From contig NC_047493.1 in the NCBI RefSeq assembly GCF_002079055.1, positions 868,001 to 932,000 on the forward strand: 64,000 bases of DNA. The letters are read 5' to 3'. The stretch comes from Saccharomyces paradoxus. Taxonomy: Eukaryota > Ascomycota > Saccharomycetes > Saccharomycetales > Saccharomycetaceae. Positions 49,738 through 61,027 of the stretch are shown one piece after another. The notes under the pieces are model-generated. The model did not search any database and was not told the DNA's origin. It saw only the letters and a program-made list of their open reading frames with translations. Both the position numbers and the translations under genes were made by a program. The first letter of the stretch is position 1, and each line of letters starts with the position of its first letter.

Positions 49738-50135
49738 TATAAAAATAAAATATTCATTGCACACACGAACCAAATACTACTAACAGCAAAATAACAGCAA
49801 GAATATATAACTATATATATGTATACATAAAAAATAACAAAAGAAAAAAGGAAGCCATATGTTTTTGGTTGTCATGACGTGGCGCAATAAATAAAGTCTA
49901 ATTCAAACTTCGATACTACATCTTATTTGTTGGCTGATTTGTGACGTTTTTTATTTCGATCGGCTTGGAACAGCGAAGGGTCCTGGAAAATTAAGATAAT
50001 AAAACGAAATGAAATCCAGCAACGTTAGACGATGTTCAAAACAAATAGAAGAACAAACAAGAAACCAGAATACGAAGAACTGCTTAAGTGGTCTATATCC
50101 CAGATACGCACGAATCCGGTGACATCGAACTAATA
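49738..50135. other. AMA1-DIE2 intergenic region
   Basis: 398 bp, AT-rich, with TGACGTGG at 49875-49882, which resembles CRE/UPR-type bZIP sites. In-frame codons upstream of the DIE2 ATG start with GTG and are not used. Confidence 0.5.
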
Positions 50136-51713
50136 ATGGATGCAAAGGAAAATAATGATAACGACAACAATGATATATTGGAAGAAGAGCCAGCGATTCA
50201 ATTGATTGCTCCAGGTATAGCCAGGAACTTAACACAAGAGGTCATTACTGGTATCTTTTGTAATGTGGTAATATATCCCCTACTTTTGATATATTTCGTT
50301 TTAACTTTCCGTTACGTGACTACAAAGATTGTGCCTTATGAATTTATAGATGAAAAGTTTCACGTTGGTCAGACTTTGACCTATTTAAAAGGTAAATGGA
50401 CTCAATGGGACCCTAAGATAACCACCCCTCCTGGAGTCTATATTTTGGGCTTGATTAATTATTACTGTATAAAGCCCATTTTCAAGTCGTGGAGCACACT
50501 AACCATATTAAGATTAGTTAACTTACTTGGTGGGGTTATAATTTTCCCCATTGTAGTACTCAGGCCAATATTTCTTTTCAATGCGTTAGGCTTTTGGCCC
50601 GTTTCATTAATGAGCTTCCCATTGATGACAACATATTATTACTTATTTTACACTGATGTGTGGTCTACAATTCTGATATTACAATCACTCAGCTGTGTGT
50701 TAACGTTGCCATTTGGCCCCGTGAAGAGTGTATGGTTAAGTGCTTTTTTTGCTGGCGTAAGCTGCCTCTTCAGACAAACGAATATCATTTGGACGGGATT
50801 TATAATGGTTCTTGCTGTTGAACGCCCTGCCATTTTACAAAAGCAATTCAACACGCATACATTCAATAACTATTTGAAATTATTCATCCACGCAATTGAC
50901 GATTTTTCCCACCTTGTCCTGCCCTATATGATAAATTTTGTTTTGTTCTTCATTTATTTGATTTGGAACAGGTCCATAACATTAGGTGATAAGTCTAGCC
51001 ACTCAGCTGGTTTGCATATAGTACAAATATTTTATTGTTTCACATTTATCACTGTTTTCAGTTTACCCATATGGATATCTCGTAATTTTTTGAAGTTGTA
51101 CAAAATAAGAATAAAACGGAAGCCAGTACAAACTTTTTTTGAATTTATTGGCATTATGCTAATTATTAGATACTTTACAAAAGTTCATCCATTTTTATTA
51201 GCAGATAATAGACACTACACGTTCTATCTTTTCAGACGATTGATCGGCAATAAAAGTAGACTAATCAAATACTTTTTCATAGCACCAATCTATCATTTCT
51301 CCACTTTTGCATATCTCGAAGTGATGAGACCCAACCAGCTCACTTTTCATCCCATCACTCCACTTCCCATCAAAGAACCTGTACATTTACCTATACAACT
51401 GACTCATGTATCATGGACGGCCTTAATAATATGCACCACGGTCACTATCGTTCCATCACCCTTATTCGAACCTCGCTATTATATATTGCCCTATTTCTTT
51501 TGGAGAATATTTATTACCTGCAGCTGCGAACCTTTGATAAAGGATTTAAAACCTGCTAAGGAAGGCGAAAACCCAATAACTATAAGCAGTACGAAAAGGC
51601 TGTTCATGGAATTTTTATGGTTTATGCTCTTCAACGTCGTGACTTTAGTTATCTTTTCAAGGATCTCATTTCCTTGGACTACCGAGCCTTATTTACAAAG
51701 AATAATATGGTGA
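50136..51713 (+). CDS. DIE2: DIE2 (ALG10), ER alpha-1,2-glucosyltransferase
   Basis: A 525-residue GT59 enzyme adding the third, terminal glucose to the dolichol-linked Glc2Man9GlcNAc2 oligosaccharide. After a short acidic N-terminus the first TM ([18 protein letters not shown]) is followed by the luminal motif [12 protein letters not shown] (D72-E73), the family's conserved acidic pair. About twelve hydrophobic segments follow. [19 protein letters not shown], strongly conserved in Alg10, lies in the second half. The length equals that recalled for S. cerevisiae. It is convergent with SMI1 (359 bp). Confidence 0.96.
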   Translation: MDAKENNDNDNNDILEEEPAIQLIAPGIARNLTQEVITGIFCNVVIYPLLLIYFVLTFRYVTTKIVPYEFIDEKFHVGQTLTYLKGKWTQWDPKITTPPGVYILGLINYYCIKPIFKSWSTLTILRLVNLLGGVIIFPIVVLRPIFLFNALGFWPVSLMSFPLMTTYYYLFYTDVWSTILILQSLSCVLTLPFGPVKSVWLSAFFAGVSCLFRQTNIIWTGFIMVLAVERPAILQKQFNTHTFNNYLKLFIHAIDDFSHLVLPYMINFVLFFIYLIWNRSITLGDKSSHSAGLHIVQIFYCFTFITVFSLPIWISRNFLKLYKIRIKRKPVQTFFEFIGIMLIIRYFTKVHPFLLADNRHYTFYLFRRLIGNKSRLIKYFFIAPIYHFSTFAYLEVMRPNQLTFHPITPLPIKEPVHLPIQLTHVSWTALIICTTVTIVPSPLFEPRYYILPYFFWRIFITCSCEPLIKDLKPAKEGENPITISSTKRLFMEFLWFMLFNVVTLVIFSRISFPWTTEPYLQRIIW

Positions 51714-52072
51714 AGAGAAACAGATTATATAAATGTTTACTACTGGTATTTATTTTCTCTACTTTCTTTTCGTCTTTCGGTGGCCAACCGTTTTGTATAT
51801 AGTAATATTTTTTCATAGTTATCTCGAAACCTTTGAATCACCCAAAGGAAAACGATAACAAACTTTCTCCTCTTTTATGAATACTCTTATAGACATAATG
51901 CATTGATTTCTACTTACGTCTATGGTTAGTGAACGTAAGGGAATTGTGCTATATATATGATATTATTGTATACATTTCTTAAGGTTGAGACCTACCTATA
52001 ACAGTTGAGTGGAAATAAATATTGTCTAATTTTTCTTTTATTTTTTGATTATTGAATGTTAATTGTAATGTT
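51714..52072. other. DIE2-SMI1 convergent intergenic region
   Basis: 359 bp, AT-rich 3' UTR sequence of both genes. No gene or repeat is seen. Confidence 0.55.
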
Positions 52073-53602
52073 TCATAAAGCTATATTTTCAAATTCTTCT
52101 CTCGCTTCATCCACCTTAGCATCAGCACTACTTGTTTTATTTTCCCTTTTTTCGTTTACTTCTTCTGTTTGGTTATTTATGTCATCGTTTTTTTTCGTTG
52201 AATCCGTAGCATGTTCACTTTCGACATGTTCTCTTTCTTCTACCTTCGGTTTCTTTTCTTCTTCTTTGTTCTCGTTCTCTGGTTCAATGTCCTCGTTATC
52301 AGTTCTGATTTCGTGCTCTGGTTGTTCAAAGCTCTCTGTATTTATAGCTTTAGCCTCCGCTTCGCTAGATTCATTTCCGACAACCTTCACAGATTCGTGA
52401 TCTTGAACAGATTCTGCGTCAACACTACCACTATCGTCCCCCTTTATGGATTCTGGGTTGAGGATAGAGGGCTCCTCGTTTGTTGGAGTTACTACTGCTT
52501 TTTTTTGGGAGGCAGGTACATATTTCTGCTCTTGCAGAGATGATTCAGGTTGAGATTTTTGCTGTTGCGATTTCAAGCTTTCTTGATACTTAATCCACGT
52601 TCTTCTTTTTAAAACTTCGAAATAATCCTGTATAGGACCATTAGATTTTTTGTCTCTGAAGACCAATTCACCATCACCGCTAAAGTAGTCGTCATTGTCA
52701 TCTACCAAGTACCAATTACCAGCTTCCAAGTCATTGGCAAACGATAATAGGAATTCACCCCAGTTGTCAGCAACAACGAATTTCGTATCGAAGTCTCTAC
52801 CGAATGTTATAATTTGAGCATACTTACCATTTGGACCAGGTGCCAAGTCTACACCAATATGGTTACCGGCATTATCCGTCACTAAGGGAATCCAAGCAGA
52901 ATGTGCATATACCGGCTGTACAGCACTTGGAGGAATAGATTTTTGATCTGGGATATTTGGCAACTTGAACTTGTTACCATTTAATCTTTCCATAGATGAA
53001 GAAGAGCCAGTGGATCTGACATGCGATAAACCTTGTTGAGTTCTTTTGTTAAGGTTCTTTGCAACGTTTCTCCAGGCCTGGGTCATGGCCACAACCTGAT
53101 CTAATGTCATAAGTTGGAAACCATAGAACAAGCCCGAAGTACCGGTCATCGATTCTAAATCCTCTTGCCCATCGTGAATTTTAAAAGAGGCCTTTACTGG
53201 GTTAGGAAAGCTAACTTCCAAGTCTTCCTCTGCATGAGTGATATCGTTTTGGGTGCAAGGGTCACTCAAAGTTGCGTTTAGATCTGGATTATGTTCAGTT
53301 GTCCAAAAATCGATGTGTCTCCAAGCTAGGAGTGTTTCAGAGACACCATCATTTGAATCCATGGAGGTAAATTCGTCAATGTTTATGTCTTCATTAGATG
53401 GTGCGCCGGTTTGAAATCCCATGCTCATTTCCTCGTCCACACTATTCAGATGCATTTGAGAGGGATTAACCTGTCCGTTGTTACTGTTTAAACGTTTACC
53501 CATATTAAAGGTAGGCGTTTCATCGGGGTTATACTCAGCATAATGGTCGTCAGTACTGAGAGAGTATACCCATTCTTTTACTTTTCTTTTAAATAGATCC
53601 AT
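52073..53602 (-). CDS. SMI1: SMI1 (KNR4), cell-wall and signalling regulator
   Basis: A 509-residue protein of the SMI1/KNR4 superfamily. The structured core (about residues 80-340) contains the family hallmarks [40 protein letters not shown] and [20 protein letters not shown]. The N-terminal ~80 residues and the last ~150 (Glu/Ser/Lys-rich) look disordered. Yeast Smi1/Knr4 connects the Slt2 cell-integrity MAP kinase with calcineurin and influences glucan synthesis and chitin synthase expression. The start is the first ATG at 53600-53602. Confidence 0.95.
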   Translation of the reverse strand: MDLFKRKVKEWVYSLSTDDHYAEYNPDETPTFNMGKRLNSNNGQVNPSQMHLNSVDEEMSMGFQTGAPSNEDINIDEFTSMDSNDGVSETLLAWRHIDFWTTEHNPDLNATLSDPCTQNDITHAEEDLEVSFPNPVKASFKIHDGQEDLESMTGTSGLFYGFQLMTLDQVVAMTQAWRNVAKNLNKRTQQGLSHVRSTGSSSSMERLNGNKFKLPNIPDQKSIPPSAVQPVYAHSAWIPLVTDNAGNHIGVDLAPGPNGKYAQIITFGRDFDTKFVVADNWGEFLLSFANDLEAGNWYLVDDNDDYFSGDGELVFRDKKSNGPIQDYFEVLKRRTWIKYQESLKSQQQKSQPESSLQEQKYVPASQKKAVVTPTNEEPSILNPESIKGDDSGSVDAESVQDHESVKVVGNESSEAEAKAINTESFEQPEHEIRTDNEDIEPENENKEEEKKPKVEEREHVESEHATDSTKKNDDINNQTEEVNEKRENKTSSADAKVDEAREEFENIAL

Positions 53603-54635
53603 TTTATAATTAAGATTCTGCCGAGTTACTCCCTATTTAACGTATCTGCGTTTGTTTTCTTGTATTCTGTTTGCGTTTTGATAATAGCTAGGCCCTTGTA
53701 TATTTTCAATTTTTCGATAATCTTAGTCGAACACGAAAAAAGTAATTAGCGGATTTAATTTTGTACCTTTATTTTCGACAGGCTTGGTTCTTAAATGGCG
53801 TCTTTGTAGGTATTTCTGTATCGAGTGAAGCAGAAATTTCCAAGAATTGGCTTGCGTTTAAAAATTGATTAGGAGCGCAAATGATGGATTGATATGTGAT
53901 TACTCTAGGAAGAAAACACGACCTTTTTAGTTGCGGTGCAAAAACATTCCTTTGATCTCGAACTAGGAAAACTGGCATAGAAAAAGAAAAAAAACAATCT
54001 GCGAATTGTGCATTTCTTTTTTTCGCCTTTTTTTATTTTTTTTTTTTATTTTTTTTTTCAGAACCTGCTATAGGGCTTGAGGAGATGCTACTAAACTGAG
54101 CTGATGACCTACATCACCTTCATTAGGGTTTAGTGCCTTTATTTTTATGATTTATGACAGTGAAAAGTAACAAGGATCTGAGGGGGTTTCCAGATACGGG
54201 AAAAGGTAAACAGTAGCATTTTCCTAAAAGGAAAGTAATTAACTCTGCATGCACAAACAGTGGTGCAATGCATGTTACGCCCTGCATGTAGATGGTTCAG
54301 TGCGTAGTGTACATCTTTTGCGATGATCCTATGTAGATTTGGAGCCTATCTATGTTGTGCTAACCCTCCTGTTTTATTGTAAAGGGCCTCAGTTACTTCA
54401 GTTAGTGAATTAAAATGTCTTAGAAGTGAGTGCTAGCGTATTAAATATATATAGTTTCTTTCTCTCTTGAACAGATATCGAAAAAGATATCGAGAAAAGC
54501 TTTTAGTGAGAGTTCCTGATAGACATTAAGTTCTTTTTCTTCCTTCGCTTATCTGTAATTGTTTTTTTTTGTTCGAAAAGCTAAAACAAAAGCTGCTGCA
54601 CCATTGTACTAAAAAAGAAATTAACAGATTTGCAA
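53603..54635. other. SMI1-BNS1 divergent intergenic region
   Basis: 1033 bp. It holds a T-rich block at 54016-54060, a Fkh/Mcm1-like pair at 54206-54234, and one 69-codon ATG frame on the minus strand (53769-53978) that is not convincing. No RNA gene is recognised. Confidence 0.5.
54206..54234. promoter_or_regulatory. Forkhead-like GTAAACA next to an Mcm1-like palindrome (BNS1 promoter)
   Basis: GTAAACA (54206-54212) and TTTTCCTAAAAGGAAA (54219-54234). The paired layout resembles Mcm1-Fkh2 control of G2/M genes, but the Mcm1 core is one base off the CCYAAWWRGG consensus. About 400 bp upstream of BNS1. Confidence 0.3.
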
Positions 54636-55049
54636 ATGACATACGGCGGATCAGTGTCTCAAGATGAAGTCACAAAGTTGGCTAGAGAAATCCAAACTAC
54701 GTCAATGTCTTGCACCAAGAAAGATGAGGTAGTAGACCCTTCGGATCAACGTTTGAAAAAGAATCTTAAAGATGCTCGTAACACAGAAACTTGTGTGAAG
54801 CATTCCCTTCATCGACGGATATTCAAGAACTCGTATCGGAAAAGAAAAGCAGTCGATGAACAAAGGAAAACCTTGAACATGCAACTTAGGCAAAAATTTG
54901 CCTCGCCGTCAGACAGTTTGCTTTCACCGTGCTCCAGAAAACTGAATGACCACAAGTCAAAACTTTTTGCCGCCAAATCGCAACCAAAAAGATTGGACTT
55001 TGTACAGAGCAAACAAAACATACTACACAAGTCGAATACAGATATCTAA
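54636..55049 (+). CDS. BNS1: BNS1, Spo12-family mitotic exit/meiosis protein
   Basis: A 137-residue Spo12-like protein. The family core is FASPSDSLLSPCSRKL (around residues 87-102), which carries the conserved Ser residues of the Spo12 box, followed by KSKLFAAKSQPKRLDF. BNS1 is the paralog of SPO12, which acts in the FEAR network to release Cdc14 at anaphase; BNS1 can partly substitute for it. The start is the ATG at 54636; the frame before it begins with TTG. Basic stretches (RRIFKNSYRKRK) fit a nuclear protein. Confidence 0.94.
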   Translation: MTYGGSVSQDEVTKLAREIQTTSMSCTKKDEVVDPSDQRLKKNLKDARNTETCVKHSLHRRIFKNSYRKRKAVDEQRKTLNMQLRQKFASPSDSLLSPCSRKLNDHKSKLFAAKSQPKRLDFVQSKQNILHKSNTDI

Positions 55050-55294
55050 TCTAGCATTGTATGCAGATGATGATCATGAATTGGCCTATTTGCTAAATGT
55101 GTTACATATTATGTTATATATGCTTTTCAACAATACAAGATAATACGGAGTGATACTCCTTATCGTTATCCTTGAAAAAGACATACAGATATTTATTTAA
55201 GTATCGTTTTCTTTCCCTTTATTTCTTATTCACAGGTAAATGGCATCTTAATATTATTACTCAATTCTTAAAAATAATATCTAGCCTTTTTTAT

Positions 55295-56227
55295 TTATTT
55301 GCCTCTCCCATCAATTCTTGCATCCACTACAGTATTTAGCAACAATGCTTCGTTATCCAAGATGACTCTATTTGGAGAGCTGGCCAAGATCTTCGCAATG
55401 TCCCTGGCTGTATCTAGTCTTTTCAATTCCACATAGTCTCTCGATTTTTTGATGGCTTCACCAATCAGCTCGGCAGATTTGGCTTCACCTTGTGCCCTCA
55501 CCACCATACCTTGTTTTTCTTGCCTGGCTTTATCAACCACAAATGCGGCTCTTTGGGCATCTTGCTGAGCAATTTGCTTGGCTTCTACAGCGTTGGTGAA
55601 CTCCGGCGAAAAAGTCATGTATGTAATAGAAACATCATCCAGCAAGATATTGAATTTGCTTGCACGACGAACCAAATTTTCACGAATCAACCTAGAGACC
55701 TTTTCTCTTTGAGTGATTAGTTGTGACGCATTAAACTGGGCCACCACAGCCTTTAGCACTTCATTAACAATGGAAGGCAAAACTCTTTCATCGTAATCCT
55801 GGCCCAAAGTTCTATATATAGTGGGCAATTGCACAACATCCGGTCTAGAAAGCACCCTACAGGTAATATTCACCATTTGTAAGTCTTTGGTACCTGTTAA
55901 GGAAGCAACGTTACGAGGCTTTGCTCTCACATCATAAATAATTGGCGTGTCAAGCCAAGGGAATATGAAATGAGTACCCTCATTGAATATCCTTGAGGAA
56001 ACACCATGTATTCTGGAATAAACAATGGCCCTATGACCACCATCTACATTGAATAATGCATTATTAATGAACAACGCGCCACCTCCAAGCAAAAGCAAGC
56101 CCCCAAGGCCTGCAAATGCCCCCTTTGGTGAAGGCACTTGGCCTCTTCCTCCAGGTTGTTGTACCTTGGACAATTGTTTTTGAAAGGCCTTTGCGTATCG
56201 TTGGAACTCTCCGGGTGATCTATTCAT
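55295..56227 (-). CDS. PHB2: PHB2, mitochondrial prohibitin-2
   Basis: A 310-residue SPFH/prohibitin-domain protein. An N-terminal positively charged segment precedes a glycine-rich TM helix (residues about 37-56, AFAGLGGLLLLGGGALFINN). The SPFH domain follows (NVDGGHRAIVYSRIHGV ... ITCRVLSRPDVVQLP ... DERVLPSIVNEVLKAVVAQF) and then a coiled coil (AVEAKQIAQQDAQRAAFVV). With Phb1 it forms a large inner-membrane ring that chaperones newly made proteins and regulates the m-AAA protease. The start is the ATG at 56225-56227; the two codons upstream in frame begin with GTG. That ATG overlaps the stop of a 78-codon upstream frame. Confidence 0.97.
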   Translation of the reverse strand: MNRSPGEFQRYAKAFQKQLSKVQQPGGRGQVPSPKGAFAGLGGLLLLGGGALFINNALFNVDGGHRAIVYSRIHGVSSRIFNEGTHFIFPWLDTPIIYDVRAKPRNVASLTGTKDLQMVNITCRVLSRPDVVQLPTIYRTLGQDYDERVLPSIVNEVLKAVVAQFNASQLITQREKVSRLIRENLVRRASKFNILLDDVSITYMTFSPEFTNAVEAKQIAQQDAQRAAFVVDKARQEKQGMVVRAQGEAKSAELIGEAIKKSRDYVELKRLDTARDIAKILASSPNRVILDNEALLLNTVVDARIDGRGK

Positions 56228-56463
56228 CAGCACTGAATAATACTTTTTCCTAGCGACTGCTTACTGTTGTTCTGTTGGTCACTAAAAACAACCTCCTCTG
56301 CAAGCCTCTTCTGATACACTTCACGGTCTATCACCTGCCCTTTTTTGCCATAACTTCCCTTTGGTGCCGAAAAATTGGGATACAGCAAGTTTGCCACTTG
56401 ATGTCGTTTATAGTGATTATTCAACTCAATTACGTCCAAGTTATAACAATACAGATTCAACAT
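56227..56463 (-). CDS. 78-codon upstream frame overlapping the PHB2 start (unassigned)
   Basis: ATG at 56461-56463, TGA at 56227-56229 whose last base is the A of the PHB2 ATG (TGATG). The peptide has mixed composition with charged and aromatic residues (ANLLYPNFSAPKGSYGKKGQ, VIDREVYQKRLAEEVV). It could be an uORF, an independent microprotein gene, or chance; base composition predicts about two such frames in the intergenic DNA of this window. No homolog is recognised. Confidence 0.25.
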   Translation of the reverse strand: MLNLYCYNLDVIELNNHYKRHQVANLLYPNFSAPKGSYGKKGQVIDREVYQKRLAEEVVFSDQQNNSKQSLGKSIIQC

Positions 56464-56707
56464 ATACGGCCGTATCGTGGTTACCTTAAAGCAGTAGACA
56501 ATGTGGAAATAATTTTAACAAGGATACTCAAACCGCATGCACTGCTTGGTTTAATCACCTATAAATTCTACAAGCAGTAAAGATCCTTGCTTACCCGGCT
56601 GTCAAGTATGATCAAAAGGTCCTTCATTAAGGGTTCTTCTAATGAACGATCAGTTTGAGCTTAAAGATAAAGACTATATAGACGCACGGCTTTAAAATTA
56701 TATAAAC
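56228..56707. promoter_or_regulatory. PHB2-NAS6 divergent promoter region with a PACE-like site
   Basis: 480 bp between divergent starts. TTTGCCACT at 56390-56398 (reverse AGTGGCAAA) differs from the Rpn4 proteasome element GGTGGCAAA at its first base. Rpn4 control of NAS6 is plausible because proteasome genes share this element; the mismatch and the 310-bp distance lower confidence. Confidence 0.35.
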
Positions 56708-57394
56708 ATGTCTGATTATCCTTTGCATCAAGCGTGCATGGAAAATGAATTTTTCAAGGTGCAAGAGCTACTCCACTCCAAACCTCCCTTGTTGCTACAG
56801 AAGGACCAAGATGGCAGAATCCCTTTACATTGGTCAGTTTCCTTCCAAGCACATGAAATTACCAGTTTTTTGCTATCTAAAATGGAAAATGTTAATTTGG
56901 ATGATTATCCAGATGATTCCGGATGGACACCTTTTCATATTGCTTGTTCAGTGGGGAATTTGGACGTGGTAAAGTCTCTTTATGATAGGCCCCTCAAGCC
57001 TGATCTGAATAAGATCACTAATCAAGGAGTTACATGCTTGCACTTGGCGGTTGGTAAAAAATGGTTTGAAGTGTCGCAATTTTTAATTGATAATGGTGCG
57101 TCCGTAAGAATTAAAGATAAATTTAATCAAATTCCACTACACAGAGCTGCGTCAGTAGGTTCTTTGAAATTAATTGAATTGTTATGCGGTTTGGGCAAAA
57201 GCCCAGTGAATTGGCAGGATAAGCAAGGTTGGACCCCATTATTTCACGCTTTGGCTGAAGGGCACGCAGATGCCGCCGTATTGTTAGTAGAAAAGTATAA
57301 TGCAGAATACGATCTCGTAGATAATAAAGGCGCTAAGGCTGAAGATGTTGCCCTTAATGAACAAGTTAAAAAGTTTTTCCTAAATAATGTATAA
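56708..57394 (+). CDS. NAS6: NAS6, proteasome base assembly chaperone (gankyrin ortholog)
   Basis: A 228-residue protein made of about seven ankyrin repeats, each with the GxTPLHxA-like turn (GRIPLHWSV, GWTPFHIAC, GVTCLHLAV, NQIPLHRAA, GWTPLFHAL). It binds the C-terminal domain of the Rpt3 ATPase during 19S base assembly and blocks premature docking on the core particle. The length matches yeast Nas6. Its stop lies only 27 bp from the stop of convergent PHO81. Confidence 0.97.
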   Translation: MSDYPLHQACMENEFFKVQELLHSKPPLLLQKDQDGRIPLHWSVSFQAHEITSFLLSKMENVNLDDYPDDSGWTPFHIACSVGNLDVVKSLYDRPLKPDLNKITNQGVTCLHLAVGKKWFEVSQFLIDNGASVRIKDKFNQIPLHRAASVGSLKLIELLCGLGKSPVNWQDKQGWTPLFHALAEGHADAAVLLVEKYNAEYDLVDNKGAKAEDVALNEQVKKFFLNNV

Positions 57395-57421
57395 GATTTC
57401 AAAACTACATATTAGAGAACT

Positions 57422-60241
57422 TCACATATCAATATTATTCTCAAAAAGTAACTCACAAGCGTAGTAGAGCCCACTGTAACCTCCATCAGTTGGCATTTGC
57501 TCATTTTCGCCGACCGAGGCAATCAATAATAGTCCGTTTTGTTTGATGATCCTGGCCAATGACGGGCATATCTTCAATACTTCATATGGCAGCGTCACAC
57601 CTAACAAATTATTGTTCATGGCAAATTGAACCATTGTATGTATATTTATTGGTTCTGTGTTTAAATACGACATCTTTTGTGGATTCACAGCTAGTTCTTT
57701 CAAACAATTAGGAGTATCACTTATAAATCTTCCGGTAGTTGAATCCCTGAGTAGGTTTTTCATTTGCAACAAAACTGGAAAATTGGGCTGTTTCCAGTTG
57801 AGGATCGAACAAGCTTCCCAATTGCATGAGCTGAAAACTATTTGACGCATACTGCCACTCCCGTTGTGGCGCAAAAATCGTTCATGCTCGAAAATGATTA
57901 GTAATAGTTTATCAATGAACTGATTGATATTTATAAATGGCGATATTTTGATGGGAATTGTATCAACTTCTCTATCTGTTGGAAAATAGACGCGAATTAC
58001 CAGCTGCACTGACCCAGGAATAACTTCTAATAAGCTTCTTAAAGGAACTACCCTCGAAGATAAGTATTGTTTCAATGTTACTTCATCGAAGCTTCCATCA
58101 ATTTTACCAAAATCATAGTCCACTACTTTTTCTAACTGTGCTTTCGTTAGATCATTTAACGGAATCTTCGTGCCCTTGAATTCAATGTACGGTTTTGGCG
58201 CAGCCACTATTGTTTCATCATTCAGAGTACAGACTAATACGCTGATAAAACTTCCATTCAAAGACGACGAAGTTACAAAGTTGCCGTCTTTGCTAGAGGT
58301 CATTAAATCACTTCCTGTAGATTTCCAGTATGGCTCATACTTTATGATTTTCAGTGGGTTTCCTGGATACGGAAAAATAATCTGATAATCCAAAGTGAGA
58401 GAACCAATATTGTTTAATCTTGTATCGAATAAGGGCAAATTCATGGTTGTGATACTATTTATTGCCGCTTTCTTGAAAAGGAATGGCATTGCTGTTGTCT
58501 TGGCAATTATCCTTGTGCCAAATGAAGGAAATATCTCGAAATCCATTGAAAAATCGTCGATGGAATCTACTTGGAAAATTATCTCACCATCATCATGGTC
58601 TTCACTAATCTCATCATCATCTTCTTCATCATTCGTTTCGCTGATATCTTTACAAAAGTTATTGATTTCGCCAGACCTAACAGGTAAAATAACATTACGC
58701 GGTATTATTTCAGGTAAGTTAGAAGATAAAGTAATTCTGCCTGGTGATGATGACATAATGATGCCGTTATCCTGAGTTAGTTTGATAGACTCGAGGCCTG
58801 GCCTTAATTTTAATTTAATGAAAATTTTTCTCTCCAAAAAATTGTGACCATATTTTCTAAGTGGAATAATTGGTGGTGGTAAAGCAAAATCAGGAATGCT
58901 ATCTTGAATGTCTGAATCAAATTTGTCATCATTTGGGGTTAGATCTATTGTATTAAGACGTTGTGTACTAGACTGTGAGTTTGCTTCATTTAGAGATACA
59001 GATGACAAGCTTATCGGTCTTTGTAAAAGTGCATTCAAAACATTAACGTGACTTTCCCATAAGGCGTAAAAGAGTGGGGAATGCCCGTTGTCATCTTCAA
59101 TGTCTAGACGAGCGTTATGCTTCAATAATTCACTAATAACTTCAGAATGACCTGAGCGAACAGCGTAGAAAATGGGTGTCCATTTGTTGAATCCATCAAT
59201 CTCATTGGGATCTGCCCCATAACGTATCAATAATTGAATCAATTGTGGATCGCCGCCAATCTTGGCCACTATATGAAGAGTGCATAACCCTGTTGAGTTC
59301 TTTTTGAAAAGCGGCTGACATAAATGCTGTGAGCTTTCGTTTTTGGCATTATCAGCATTTTGCTTACTCCGAATTTCTAAAAGTAACTTGGCAGCATCAT
59401 GATTATTATATTTGCAAGCGACATTTAATGGATCGAATTGGACTTTAGTAGAGCTAATTACATTCTTACTATAATCCAAAACTGGCTTTTCAATGGGCGA
59501 TGCGTTTGCGCCACCAATGGTTAGTAAATCCCTAACAACATCTATATGGTTGTTCGTGATTGCCAAAACCAAGGGTGTCTTAGAATCACTATCAATAGGA
59601 TCAACGTCCTCTAAAAGATTAGTGATCAGCAACGAATGAACAAATTCCAGTTTTCCTAGCTCTGCAGCATAATGTAGCGGCACCCTGGCATGTATATCTC
59701 GAGCATTTAGTAACTTCTGTACTGTTTCTTTAGATAATTTTGATGTTGTTAAGGCTTCATCAAGAATGAATAAGCGTGATTTTTCTGGACAACTTGCAGC
59801 TTCATGAAATACGTTTTTTCGTGAAAACACTTGATCATCTTCATCACAATATGACAGATCAATATGATCTTGATTGCTTTTGTAAAAAATATGCAGAGAA
59901 TTATCGTCTAAAGGACTAGCCACCAGCAATAAAAATAGCGTCGTTAGGCATTCTTTCAATAAAGAGAACACATTTTTATGAAAAGATTCTGAAGAATTTT
60001 GTAGTAGGTATGTAAATATCTTGGTTTCTGTAAAATTCCTTAATAATGCATGTTTTCTCTGAATATCTTTCACCGTTGCTATATTCAAAATCTCCTTGTA
60101 CCAGTTTTCAATTTCCATCTCCACATCCAAAGAAGAGGAGGATACTTGGAAAAGTTGTTCAAGTTGGTTTTCGGAATTCCTTACCGTTGCCAATTCATAA
60201 TTCTTGCGCAAGGTGTTATTGTTATTATTATTATTATTATT

Positions 60242-60307
<66 letters not shown>

Positions 60308-60308
60308 A

Positions 60309-60352
<44 letters not shown>

Positions 60353-61027
60353 GTTACTGCTATTACTATCGTCCTCTTCATTAGTAAACGTACTGGATTG
60401 TAGGTCTGCCCTTCTGTTGTTGTTATCAATATCATTCAACTCTAAAAGAATATGCAAAGTTTCATCATTTAGTTTTAGTGGCCCATCTCTTGTGAAAATT
60501 GGTTGAATGGAAACAACAGTAGCAAGATAAAAATCTTTGTCATGAGATTGAGATCTCTTGTCCCATTTTTTTAGAGCTTTTGAAAATCCGGTCTTATTTA
60601 ACTCAACATATTGCTCCAAATTTCTAAGATCTTTTTGAAACTTTTTGAAAGCCGCATATAAGTTTTTGAATGAGGTAGCTTGGTTTGAATTCAGTTTACC
60701 ATTTGATTTATAATCTTTATATTTTGAATGTAAAATATTAAATTTTATCCTTAAATCGGACTCTCTTGCCAAATAATATCCATTGACTTTTTCCAGTTCC
60801 CTTTCTAGTTTAAAAAAAAAGGCAGCTTTGTTTTCTTGCAGTCTCTGATGTATAATTTTTTCGTCAATGTCATCTAACGTCAAATGTAAATCTAAATCTG
60901 AACTAGCCTTTAAAGTAGGAATAGCCAATTGTTTAATAAGTTTCTTTAAAGCCTTATAATCAATAAAATGGCTGTTGTACTCCGCCAATTCTAACTGTCT
61001 GGCTTCCAAATACTTGCCGAATTTCAT
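57422..61027 (-). CDS. PHO81: PHO81, CDK inhibitor of the phosphate-sensing pathway
   Basis: A 1201-residue protein. An N-terminal SPX domain (MKFGKYLEARQLELAEYNSH to about residue 200, with LKKLIKQL basic surface) senses inositol pyrophosphate/phosphate. An Asn tract spans residues 225-271. About six ankyrin repeats follow (roughly 420-700: RVPLHYAAELGKLEF, TGLCTLHIVAKIGG, KWTPIFYAVRSGH, GHSPLFYALWESH); the inhibitory minimal region lies there in S. cerevisiae. A degenerate glycerophosphodiesterase-like C-terminal domain completes it. It inhibits Pho80-Pho85 when phosphate is low, allowing Pho4 to act; Pho4 in turn activates PHO81 through the CACGTG upstream. The S. cerevisiae protein is 1178 residues as I recall, so the tract explains most of the extra length. 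Confidence 0.96.
60215..60355. repeat. Trinucleotide microsatellite in PHO81 (Asn tract)
   Basis: 47 consecutive in-frame codons: 21 pure AAC codons in the middle, AAT-rich blocks on both sides (7 and 14), a few mixed units and a single GAT (60308-60310, Asp240). The tract lies between the SPX and ankyrin domains. Being in frame, it can expand or shrink without breaking the gene. Confidence 0.95.

Noticed and set aside
54016-54060. Interrupted T tract as a possible mobile-element tail
   Set aside because: No element sequence or target duplication next to it; long T tracts are common in yeast promoters.
60046-60506. Several overlapping plus- and minus-strand frames rich in Cys, Val, Ile, Leu or Thr
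   Set aside because: They are the other reading frames of the PHO81 trinucleotide repeat; only the Asn frame belongs to a gene with domains on both sides.
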